Shown here: positions 1-5,313 of the stretch, piece by piece
Numbering within the stretch: the stretch's first letter is position 1
Layout: each line of letters starts with the position of its first letter
Source of the DNA: Gammaproteobacteria bacterium UBA3067
GTDB taxonomy: Bacteria > Pseudomonadota > Gammaproteobacteria > Pseudomonadales > UBA3067
Direction: 5' to 3'
NCBI GenBank assembly: GCA_002366835.1
Contig: DFBZ01000047.1
Coordinates: forward strand, 1-5,313
DNA: 5,313 bases
The notes under the pieces: model-generated
Told to the model about the DNA's origin: nothing
Seen by the model: the letters and a program-made list of their open reading frames with translations, nothing else
Databases searched by the model: none
Program-made: the position numbers and the translations under genes

Positions 1-668
1 CCGTTATTGCTGCAATAAAAATTGCCCGTCGAGATAGTTGCGACACGTCCATAGCAGGGCTTGGTGCAAGAGGACAAAATACCAGTTGCAGCGATATCGT
101 CGGCACGGGCAAACCCGGCCCACGCCTAGTGGTAATCCCTAACACTACACAAATTGCCGAATTTGCCATCAGCAAACACGAAATCAGCCATGGAGATTAC
201 AACTTATTCTGCGAAGAGAGCAGTTTTTGCAAACCGAATAATGCAATATCTGCCGAGCTACCGCTTACAAACATCGCTTTTCCCGATGCAAAAACCTATA
301 TGAAATGGCTAACGCGCAGCAGTGGTTACAAGTACAGACTGCCAAGTCAAAAAGAATGGTTACACGCAGCGAAGGCAAATAATTCCCGCCTCGACCCAAA
401 TAGAAACTGCACATTAAGTAGTCGTGGCATTCAAAAGGGTGATCAACTCGTAGCAGCTAAAACTGGCAAAGGAAACGCATGGGGCGTTGTGAATAGCATC
501 GGAAATGCGCGAGAATGGGCCTATGGAAAAGGTCGGAGACTCATTGCCTTGGGCGGCTCATACAAAGACCCTATTGAGTCTTGCACATTCTCAACTATTG
601 CTAATCACTCTGGTGAACCTGACAAGATAACGGGTTTACGTCTAGTAAGAGAAATACCCAAAATATAA
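1..668 (+). CDS. SUMF1/formylglycine-generating-enzyme-fold protein, 5'-truncated C-terminal part
   Basis: The reading frame is open from the window edge (first whole codon at 3), so 221 residues of a longer protein are visible. GTG at 129 lies inside the domain and is unlikely to be the true start. The domain begins with a GPRLVVIP segment (about 117-140), the usual entry of this fold after a short Cys-containing lead. It continues through ISKHEIS (171-191), YRLPSQKEW (333-359), WGVVNSIGNAREW (480-518), LGGSY and the closing GLRLVREI near the stop. Many bacterial members of this fold are not formylglycine synthases: some act in ergothioneine or pyoverdine pathways, others are fused to protein kinases. 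By hand alignment of GGSY..SC to human FGE, the first active-site Cys is Asp here and the second is kept. Canonical sulfatase activation is therefore doubtful and the function is unknown. The gene converges on the minus-strand operon with a 6-nt gap, and nothing ties the two functionally. Confidence 0.85.
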   Translation, partial: VIAAIKIARRDSCDTSIAGLGARGQNTSCSDIVGTGKPGPRLVVIPNTTQIAEFAISKHEISHGDYNLFCEESSFCKPNNAISAELPLTNIAFPDAKTYMKWLTRSSGYKYRLPSQKEWLHAAKANNSRLDPNRNCTLSSRGIQKGDQLVAAKTGKGNAWGVVNSIGNAREWAYGKGRRLIALGGSYKDPIESCTFSTIANHSGEPDKITGLRLVREIPKI

Positions 669-669
669 C

Positions 670-700
670 AAAAACTAACCCGGTAGAAACTCTATGGGGT
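670..700 (-). terminator. possible intrinsic terminator at the end of the minus-strand operon
   Basis: Read on the minus strand, 700-697 (ACCC) can pair with 681-678 (GGGT), and 694-691 (TAGA) with 687-684 (TCTA), around a GTT loop. A 2x2 internal loop separates the two stems. The TAG stop of the TonB-like gene (677-675) and a TTTTT run (674-670) follow directly. The arrangement fits a Rho-independent terminator overlapping the stop codon, but the stem is weak and interrupted. The plus strand has no matching T-run, so it would serve only the operon. Confidence 0.35.
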
Positions 701-1619
701 AACGTAACTTCGTTACGCCAGAGCGCCCTTGCGAAGCAAATACAAATTGTTTTATACGCGCAATAATACGCCTCTCAAGCGAAGCATCATTCAAACTACT
801 CGACACGAGGACGACGTCCATTACTTTTCCCGTTTCATCAATGGATAACTCAAGCAGTATTTCACCCGCCAGGTTGGGGTTTTTCCTACGAGCGCGCTCA
901 TAAATCGAATATAGTTTGCTTTTATTTTTCTCAAAAACCAGGCCTATCTCGTCTTCCAAAGAAAAGGACCTTGCTCCAGAGCTTTGACGACCGTCACTTT
1001 CAGGCTTCTCTTTAACCTTCACCGGAATGATCGAATTTTCCAACGACACGAGTTGTCGGCGCTGAATATTCGTATGCACATCTACTTTTTCCGCTTGTTC
1101 TGCACTGATATTTATTGCCGTGTTTCCAATACCTTCCAAGCGCGCCTTGGCATTGGATTTGTTTCGCACAGGAGTACTGCTTAAACTCTCGATGTGAACA
1201 ACCTTTTGCAATTCGCTAAAGTCTCCGGCATCGCTCAACGCTGCTAACTCGCTACTTAAGGCCAACAAGCCAGTAGAAGCAACACGATCGCGCGCAGCTT
1301 TTTCTACAACAGTTAAGGGTTTTTCAACAAGCTTACGTTGTTTTTTAATTTTCGGCGTTACTGGCTTTTTTATTTCTGGTTTTTTTACGATAGGAGTGGC
1401 TATCGGTAAAGGCTTAGCCCTTTTTTTAATGTATTGAGCGATGCGTTTTGGCACCTCTACGTGCCGAGGGCGCTCAACTTGAGGCACGTCAATGGATGAC
1501 AGCAGCACACCGATAATAAGCGATACAATAAGTACGGCCGATGAAAAAGCTAAAAAACCAACGCCGCCTCGCCTCGCTGGTTGCCACTGAGCTGCAATAT
1601 CCGAATAAGCAAGACTCAT
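675..1619 (-). CDS. TonB-like energy transducer with AgmX/PglI-type C-terminal domain
   Basis: This 314-aa protein probably transmits force from the ExbB/ExbD motor to an outer-membrane or periplasmic partner. Residues 1-19 are a short, basic cytoplasmic tail. Residues 20-42 form one hydrophobic membrane anchor. Residues 51-102 are a Pro/Lys-rich linker of the TonB type. Residues 103-220 are a low-complexity, polar spacer containing a TGLLALSSELAALSD stretch. Residues 225-312 form the C-terminal domain: IYERARRKNPNL, then a GEILLELSIDETGKV strand pair, a VSSSLNDASLERRI turn and helix, and LRYPIEF at the end. That order matches the AgmX/PglI C-terminal domain, a TonB-CTD relative named from Myxococcus proteins. 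ATG at 1619 is preferred because it forms an ATGA overlap with the preceding exbD stop. An in-frame codon at 1685 would add 22 residues buried in exbD and destroy the clean N-terminus. It is the last gene of the operon. Confidence 0.88.
   Translation of the reverse strand: MSLAYSDIAAQWQPARRGGVGFLAFSSAVLIVSLIIGVLLSSIDVPQVERPRHVEVPKRIAQYIKKRAKPLPIATPIVKKPEIKKPVTPKIKKQRKLVEKPLTVVEKAARDRVASTGLLALSSELAALSDAGDFSELQKVVHIESLSSTPVRNKSNAKARLEGIGNTAINISAEQAEKVDVHTNIQRRQLVSLENSIIPVKVKEKPESDGRQSSGARSFSLEDEIGLVFEKNKSKLYSIYERARRKNPNLAGEILLELSIDETGKVMDVVLVSSSLNDASLERRIIARIKQFVFASQGRSGVTKLRYPIEFLPG
703..717. repeat. short perfect inverted repeat, 6-bp arms with 3-nt loop
   Basis: CGTAAC (703-708) and GTTACG (712-717) are exact reverse complements around TTC. 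The repeat lies within the last codons of the TonB-like gene, just upstream (on the minus strand) of the terminator-like hairpin. No T-run follows on either strand, so it is not an intrinsic terminator by itself. It may add 3'-end structure to either convergent transcript, or be chance within the LRYP-coding stretch. Confidence 0.4.
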
Positions 1620-2116
1620 AGAGACTCTTTCTTCGAAACCTGCAGAGCGGCAAAAGCGATCTGGGTATAATTTGCAGCTTGGCATGTAGCCAGTATTTTA
1701 CTTAGTAGATGGTAAGGCATATCTTCATCACCAAGAATGGTAACACTATAACCGTTTAGCCTATCAGAAGATTGTGCAGCCTTTGCGCGCAATAGTAGCT
1801 CTTGCTTAAGAGCGGGAATTTCACCAGCATCACTCGAAAAAAAATCTGCACTTTCTGCTACTTTAATTCCTTCGACAAGAATATCCCGCCCAGTAACCGT
1901 TATTTTCAGAGTTTCCTTCAACGCAATATTTGAAGTCGTCTCGGGTAACTTCAACTTATTCTGACTTAGTGGTTGTTGAACATCAGAAGAACTGACAAGT
2001 AGAAAAAACACCAGAATCGTAAAAATATCCATCAATGAAACCAGGTTTAATGAAGATTGTTTTTTGCGCTGATGATGCCGCTCCATACGACGGGCACGTT
2101 TGGAGGCTACCTTCAT
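1616..2116 (-). CDS. ExbD/TolR-family protein, second copy, with membrane Asp intact
   Basis: This is a 166-aa ExbD/TolR-family subunit of the proton-driven motor. The N-terminus (1-20) is strongly basic and cytoplasmic. One transmembrane helix follows at about 24-42, starting NLVSLMD, and the rest is a periplasmic domain ending in the family's usual fold (YSVTILGDEDMPYHLLSKIL at about 123-142, then a beta strand). Asp30 sits where E. coli ExbD has Asp25, the residue required for proton coupling, so this copy should be energetically competent. It overlaps the upstream exbD and the downstream TonB-like gene by ATGA each time, which suggests translational coupling. A GGTGGAG ribosome-binding site precedes its start. 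Length is typical (ExbD and TolR are about 140 aa). Gene names are withheld because two paralogs occur side by side and their orthology to E. coli exbD or tolR cannot be settled here. Confidence 0.92.
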   Translation of the reverse strand: MKVASKRARRMERHHQRKKQSSLNLVSLMDIFTILVFFLLVSSSDVQQPLSQNKLKLPETTSNIALKETLKITVTGRDILVEGIKVAESADFFSSDAGEIPALKQELLLRAKAAQSSDRLNGYSVTILGDEDMPYHLLSKILATCQAANYTQIAFAALQVSKKESL

Positions 2117-2670
2117 TGAATAACTCCACCCTCTTCCAATGTCTTTTTCTGCTGTTCAATAGATTCAGAAATAAACTCTCCTGCATCACTAATGGATATA
2201 ACAGGAAAAAGTGAAATAAATTGTTGCTCTCCTTCAACGTAGACTTCTGAACTTTTAACCCTGTCCATTACATTTATCAAGGTTTTGTAGGGGATCCCCG
2301 GCTCCAAAAGCAAGGTTATACTTTCTTCTTCTGGATAGAGTGCCTTTATTTCCACAAGAAAACTTGAAAATGCCTGCCAATCTTCATCGCCCTCATTTCG
2401 CTCAAAGCGACGAGAAAACCCCGTACTCGTTTCTTGAAAATCAAAGCTACGCATCCCGATTGCAAGCTCTAAACTAAGACCAGGCGGCTGGGATAGGTTT
2501 TCCCCTGCATTAGTGCCGGGCAAGTTCAGCTCAAGGATAGCAAGCTTGGAGAACACTGCCGTAATCAGTAGAAAGGGAATAAGAATAACCATAAGGTTCA
2601 GAAAAGCGGTAATATTTAACTCTACAGCTTCTTCGTTGTAGCGACGACGGCTTCTGCGTTTATTTATCAT
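2113..2670 (-). CDS. ExbD/TolR-family protein, first copy, with Asn at the proton-coupling position
   Basis: This is a 185-aa ExbD-family protein. It has a very basic N-terminal tail (INKRRSRRRY), one transmembrane helix at about 20-40, and a periplasmic domain carrying the family pattern ESITLLLEPGIPYKTLINVMDRVKSS (about 115-140). Aligned with E. coli ExbD (NVTPFIDVML), this protein reads NITAFLNLMV, so Asn25 replaces the essential Asp25. The neighbouring copy keeps the Asp, which suggests that the two form a heterodimer inside one ExbB pentamer. The ATG at 2670 is the only plausible start because an in-frame TAG lies two codons upstream. AAGGA is present but about 16 nt from the ATG, an unusually long spacing, so initiation may be weak or coupled to exbB, whose stop lies 24 nt upstream. 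The 3' end overlaps the second exbD by ATGA. Confidence 0.92.
   Translation of the reverse strand: MINKRRSRRRYNEEAVELNITAFLNLMVILIPFLLITAVFSKLAILELNLPGTNAGENLSQPPGLSLELAIGMRSFDFQETSTGFSRRFERNEGDEDWQAFSSFLVEIKALYPEEESITLLLEPGIPYKTLINVMDRVKSSEVYVEGEQQFISLFPVISISDAGEFISESIEQQKKTLEEGGVIQ
2124..2130 (-). promoter_or_regulatory. ribosome-binding site of the second exbD
   Basis: GGTGGAG on the minus strand, 7 nt before the ATG at 2116 and inside the 3' end of the first exbD. It confirms the chosen start and shows that the second exbD can initiate on its own as well as by ATGA re-initiation. Confidence 0.65.
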
Positions 2671-2694
2671 ATTCTACAGTGACAATTCCTTATG

Positions 2695-3315
2695 CTAATC
2701 ATCGTCAAGAACAAGGTTCAAACATTTGACTGCAGCCATTTCCAAATTATCCACCAAACGAGACGTTTTGGATTGTAAATAAGAGTGCATCAGCAACATG
2801 GGAATAGCCGCAATCAAACCGAAAGCAGTCGTATTCATTGCGACAGAAATACTGGCGGAAAGTAAATCAGCCTTATCTGCTGGGTCAGCACCAGCTACCG
2901 CTGTGAAAGCTTGTATTAAGCCTATAATGGTACCCAATAAGCCCAGAAGTGTAGCGATGTTAGCTAATGTTGCGAGGTAATGTGTACGCTGCTCCACTTC
3001 GGGTAAGGTCTCCATTAAACCCTCCTCCATCGCTGCTTCTACCTTTACCCTATCGGATGAGGAAGCGAGCCTTGCAAAGCCATAGTTAAAAATGTGGGCG
3101 AGAGGAGTATTCACACCCTCAGTCTCAGTAAAGGCACGATCGATATCTTTAGCCTTGAGCATGGGCAAAAGCTGGCCCCAGATTTTTTCTGTCTTACGTT
3201 GCGTTACCAACAAATAGAAGAAACGCTCGAGAGCGATAGCCATACCAAGTGCAAAAATAATCAATATCGGGTACATAAAGCTACCACCCGTCTGAAAAAA
3301 GGTCACAACTTCCAT
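2695..3315 (-). CDS. MotA/TolQ/ExbB-family proton channel protein
   Basis: This 206-aa inner-membrane protein is expected to form the pentameric channel that surrounds the ExbD helices. The three-helix layout of the family is clear: TM1 at about 14-36, a cytoplasmic region at about 40-112, TM2 at about 116-140 with GLLGTIIGLIQAF, and TM3 at about 152-180 with the signature TTAFGLIAAIP. Thr129 and Thr163 correspond by motif to the pore-lining Thr148 and Thr181 of E. coli ExbB. The glutamate E. coli carries in TM3 (Glu176) is Val158 here. The N-terminus is short, as in TolQ-type proteins. The start at 3315 is supported by a perfect AGGAGG 7 nt upstream. It is the first of the motor genes, following the small secreted-protein gene after 46 nt. 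A specific exbB or tolQ name is not justified from sequence alone. Confidence 0.93.
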   Translation of the reverse strand: MEVVTFFQTGGSFMYPILIIFALGMAIALERFFYLLVTQRKTEKIWGQLLPMLKAKDIDRAFTETEGVNTPLAHIFNYGFARLASSSDRVKVEAAMEEGLMETLPEVEQRTHYLATLANIATLLGLLGTIIGLIQAFTAVAGADPADKADLLSASISVAMNTTAFGLIAAIPMLLMHSYLQSKTSRLVDNLEMAAVKCLNLVLDDD

Positions 3316-3322
3316 AAAAAAG

Positions 3323-3328
3323 CCTCCT
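3323..3328 (-). promoter_or_regulatory. consensus Shine-Dalgarno site of the exbB-like gene
   Basis: AGGAGG on the minus strand with 7-nt spacing (CTTTTTT) to the ATG at 3315. It is the strongest ribosome-binding site in the operon and fixes the start. High translation here would fit the excess of ExbB over ExbD in the 5:2 motor complex. Confidence 0.8.
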
Positions 3329-3361
3329 AAACAAATATCTGATTACAGCCCCCTTGTGGGT

Positions 3362-3637
3362 CTACTCCGCTTCTGAAGTATCCTGGGCTGCGCTTTCTGG
3401 GTAAACGGGATCAAAAGTGTCGCCAAACAAACTGTGTAATTTTAACCGCTGACGCTGTGTTTTACGATATTCCTTTTGTTGCTGCCACGGAACCATATAC
3501 ATTACTTTTGGCAACTCTTTATTTGCTCGAATAACGGAGGTATCAAGCATTACCGGCTCGTCAGCAGCCAGGGCCTTGCCACTTAAGAGAAGCATTAAAC
3601 CAATAAATAAATTGGATTTTAAGTTTCTATAGTGCAT
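3362..3637 (-). CDS. small secreted protein of unknown function in a TonB-type operon
   Basis: This 91-aa protein has a Sec signal peptide: a basic start (HYRNLK), a hydrophobic core (LFIGLMLLL) and a likely cleavage after Ala24 (ALA-ADEP), leaving about 67 periplasmic residues. There is no lipobox Cys. The mature part holds LDTSVIRANKELPKVMYMVPW (31-51), a Gln/Arg/Lys-rich helix-prone stretch (52-68), and an acidic tail. The ELPKVMYMVPW segment looks constrained, and I have the impression of having seen similar short proteins next to ExbB/ExbD genes, but I cannot verify this. ATG at 3637 shares one base with the upstream TGA (TGATG). A TTG at 3640 would add one residue. TTAGG about 8 nt upstream suits the ATG. 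It lies between the TPR genes and exbB, so it is probably an accessory subunit of the same complex. Function unknown. Confidence 0.8.
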   Translation of the reverse strand: MHYRNLKSNLFIGLMLLLSGKALAADEPVMLDTSVIRANKELPKVMYMVPWQQQKEYRKTQRQRLKLHSLFGDTFDPVYPESAAQDTSEAE

Positions 3638-4281
3638 CAATTCGGCCTAATCTGTTTTAACCAACGCGCTGTTTCAACATCTTCTTTCACTATATTTAGA
3701 TAACGTTGATAATAAAGCGCTGCATTATTGGCATCTTGAAAATAAGTGTCATATAGCAGTGCAAGGTTGTAGTAAAGTTTCGGACTATCTGGGTATTTCG
3801 CTACTGTATCCAACATCAGTTTTTCAGCTTCGGGAATCTTTCCCTGCTCAATAAGCACCACTGCTTTTAAATTCAAGACTGCTTTAAGCCTTGGCTTCAA
3901 CGTAAGAGAAGTATCAATGGATAACAAAGCAGCCTGCAAATTACCATTTTTATATTGAGAAAGCGCATAATTTGCCCAATACATCGCTTCATTCGGCACG
4001 TCTTCTACAAGCTCGGAAAATGCTGCCTCCGCCACTGCATAGTCGCCAGTTTCCATTTCCGATAGAGTGTCAAGGAACTGCTTTTCTAAACGGTCGGCTT
4101 CAATGCTGACAGCCTGGGCTTCAGGAATGGGCACGGGCACTGGCTCGCTCACATTGGGCGACTGGGTACACCCACTTAGTAGAAGCGAAGCCGTAAGCAG
4201 GGTCAACGGTATATGAAAAGCTTGACACTTTAGCCGCTCTATAAATTTCGACTCGCTTTTTATCGCATTACTAATCGTCAT
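3637..4281 (-). CDS. TPR-repeat lipoprotein, probable component of the TonB-like system
   Basis: The 214-aa protein starts with a lipoprotein signal: a basic region, the hydrophobic run IPLTLLTASLLL, and a lipobox LSGC with Cys38 as the lipidated residue. Thr, not Asp, follows the Cys, which predicts outer-membrane sorting. A Pro/Val-rich linker (43-55) leads to four TPR units that tile at 34-residue spacing (about 66-99, 100-133, 133-166, 167-200), with typical W/Y, A and P positions such as MYWANYALSQYKNGNLQAAL. TPRs bind other proteins, so a scaffold role linking the transducer to the outer membrane is an inference. ATG at 4281 overlaps the upstream TPR gene by 11 nt. A TTG at 4296 is in frame but would put 5 extra residues ahead of an already long signal region. 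No good ribosome-binding site is visible, so coupling to the upstream gene is likely. Confidence 0.87.
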   Translation of the reverse strand: MTISNAIKSESKFIERLKCQAFHIPLTLLTASLLLSGCTQSPNVSEPVPVPIPEAQAVSIEADRLEKQFLDTLSEMETGDYAVAEAAFSELVEDVPNEAMYWANYALSQYKNGNLQAALLSIDTSLTLKPRLKAVLNLKAVVLIEQGKIPEAEKLMLDTVAKYPDSPKLYYNLALLYDTYFQDANNAALYYQRYLNIVKEDVETARWLKQIRPN

Positions 4282-5313
4282 AGATAACCGCGTCAACCCT
4301 GAATTCTTTTTTGTAGCGCGCCGGATACAGCTTCTCTAGCTGCACCAAACTGCGTTTAGTCCATTGGCTAAATACACCGACACTCGCGAGACGCAAGTTA
4401 TTTTCATAAAGTTCTATCGCTTGGTCTTCAAATGGAAAGGCTTGGTCCTCCAAAAGAATCTCGTACTGTTCTAGCTCAATTTCGCTTAAAGAATTTGGTC
4501 TTTCAGAGTCAAGCAAAGCAACTGAGAAATCGGCGTATACTTTGCCAATCTGAAAAATTGCTTCGGTTTTAATTTCGGTAAAGGGGAACCGAGCCGCCAC
4601 TTTGAAATAACGTGAAGCATCTTGCATATGGCGTTTTTTATTTTTGAGATTTGATTGTAAGGGCTGAACAAGCTTATAGCGTTTAAACGCTGTAAAAGAA
4701 CGCCTTCCCAACACGAGTGCTTCATTGGCAACAATATATTGAGCGCGATCAGAACTTAGTTCTTTAGCAAAACGTTCTCCAGATGAGACCGTTTTACGAC
4801 GCCAAAAATCCGCATTTTTTTGATTTTCGAGCTTTTCGTAAAGAAACGACAAGCTATACGTTGCTTCCATATACTGATCAAGTGGCTGTAAATAAGTGTG
4901 CGCATATTGCCGGTAGTTTTCAATAGCGCGCTGCCATTGGCCTTGGCTCTCATAAAGCTCTCCAGCTTGAAACAGAGCTGCCCGCTTTAACTCATCATTT
5001 TTACTCAGTTGCGCCACCTCCGACAATCTATTGGCTGCCAGGAGGGGCTGTTCTGTATTCAAGTATGCGATTGATAGGGTCTTTAACACATCTGGCGTAA
5101 ACTTATTCTGAGGAAACACGCTACGAAATTCTTCGCTCATTTTAATTGCTTGATGAAGCTCACCAATCGTCATAGACAAGGAAATTGCTTGATAGAGACC
5201 TGTTGCAGCAATGGAGGAATGGGGAGTTATCGTAGCAATGCGTGAAAAGTGAAATATCGCGAGTACATTATTATTATCTCGCTGTGCAACCTCTCCCTGT
5301 TGAAAGATAGATA
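4271..5313 (-). CDS. large TPR-repeat protein, 5'-truncated (C-terminal 346 aa)
   Basis: The frame stays open to the window's right edge, so this is the C-terminal part of a longer protein. The TTG at 5179 is only the first possible start codon, and TPR-type sequence continues upstream of it (IFQQGEVAQRDNN, then IFHFSRIATITPHSS). Helical TPR-like hairpins are visible at about residues 1-35, 52-70, 72-104, 107-140 (AALFQAGELYESQGQWQRAI) and 145-175, then more diverged helices. The last 50 residues (YENNLRLASVGVFSQWTKRS) repeat the helical style and end in VDAVIYDD. The resemblance is to large periplasmic TPR proteins annotated as putative components of TonB systems, recalled rather than searched. 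Its place at the head of the visible operon and the 11-nt overlap with the TPR lipoprotein support a shared complex. Localization cannot be judged because the N-terminus is missing. Confidence 0.85.
   Translation of the reverse strand, partial: SIFQQGEVAQRDNNNVLAIFHFSRIATITPHSSIAATGLYQAISLSMTIGELHQAIKMSEEFRSVFPQNKFTPDVLKTLSIAYLNTEQPLLAANRLSEVAQLSKNDELKRAALFQAGELYESQGQWQRAIENYRQYAHTYLQPLDQYMEATYSLSFLYEKLENQKNADFWRRKTVSSGERFAKELSSDRAQYIVANEALVLGRRSFTAFKRYKLVQPLQSNLKNKKRHMQDASRYFKVAARFPFTEIKTEAIFQIGKVYADFSVALLDSERPNSLSEIELEQYEILLEDQAFPFEDQAIELYENNLRLASVGVFSQWTKRSLVQLEKLYPARYKKEFRVDAVIYDD

Noticed and set aside
129..668. Treating the FGE-fold gene as complete from GTG at 129.
   Set aside because: The GPRLVVIP entry motif of the domain straddles this codon, and the frame is open to the left edge.
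984..1184. 66-aa plus-strand open frame inside the TonB-like gene.
   Set aside because: Antisense shadow over the polar spacer of the transducer, with no supporting features.
1620..1685. Upstream start of the TonB-like protein at 1685 (22 extra residues).
   Set aside because: The extension lies wholly inside the second exbD. The ATG at 1619 gives the ATGA overlap seen between the two exbD genes and leaves a normal short cytoplasmic tail.
1983..2237. 84-aa minus-strand open frame spanning the junction of the two exbD genes.
   Set aside because: It overlaps two clear ExbD-family genes in another frame and shows no domain, signal or ribosome-binding site of its own.
2798..3330. Plus-strand open frames of 60 and 78 aa opposite exbB.
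   Set aside because: They are antisense to a well-supported membrane protein gene, and their composition mirrors its codons.
3340..3361. CCC/GGG pairing (CCCCCTTGTGGG) in the gap before exbB, considered as an attenuator or terminator.
   Set aside because: The stem is only about 3-4 bp, no T-run follows on the minus strand, and the operon continues directly into exbB.
4486..4953. Minus-strand open frames of 82 and 65 aa inside the large TPR gene.
   Set aside because: Out-of-frame shadows of a TPR-coding sequence that is continuous in its own frame.
4271..5179. Treating the large TPR gene as complete from a start at 5179.
   Set aside because: The start codon there is TTG, the frame is open for 44 more codons to the window edge, and that upstream stretch has TPR-like sequence.

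Overview
The window holds the 3' end of one plus-strand gene (1-668) and, convergent with it, a tightly packed minus-strand operon that runs from beyond the right edge to 675. Protein sequence, gene packing and base composition suggest a Gram-negative gammaproteobacterium, perhaps a marine, Cellvibrio-like lineage. That placement rests on remembered family resemblance, not on a search.

The minus-strand operon, read in its own 5'->3' direction, contains: (1) the C-terminal 346 residues of a large TPR protein (5313-4271); (2) a four-TPR lipoprotein (4281-3637); (3) a 91-aa secreted protein of unknown function (3637-3362); (4) an ExbB/TolQ/MotA-family proton channel subunit (3315-2695); (5) a first ExbD (2670-2113); (6) a second ExbD (2116-1616); (7) a TonB-like energy transducer with an AgmX/PglI-type C-terminal domain (1619-675). 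Genes overlap by 11, 1, 4 and 4 nt. The two gaps flank exbB: 46 nt upstream of it, with a perfect AGGAGG, and 24 nt downstream.

Together the genes describe a complete proton-motive-force-driven envelope machine. An ExbB pentamer and an ExbD pair form the inner-membrane motor, the TonB-like protein carries the force across the periplasm, and the two TPR proteins (one a probable outer-membrane lipoprotein) plus the small secreted protein are probable periplasmic or outer-membrane partners. The set resembles TonB systems carrying TPR components and also the Agl/Glt gliding machinery of Myxococcus (one TolQ-like protein, two TolR/ExbD-like proteins, AgmX-type and TPR partners). No substrate or receptor gene is visible.

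The most notable detail is that the two ExbD proteins are not equivalent. The second keeps the membrane aspartate needed for proton coupling (Asp30), while the first has asparagine (Asn25) at that position. This points to an asymmetric ExbD heterodimer with one protonatable site.

The plus-strand gene encodes the end of a SUMF1/formylglycine-generating-enzyme-fold protein that appears to lack one of the two active-site cysteines. It ends 6 nt from the operon's last stop codon. A weak intrinsic-terminator-like hairpin with a T-run lies at the operon's end. No gene-free stretch exceeds 50 nt, and no RNA gene, mobile element, CRISPR array or long repeat was seen. The operon promoter must lie outside the window.
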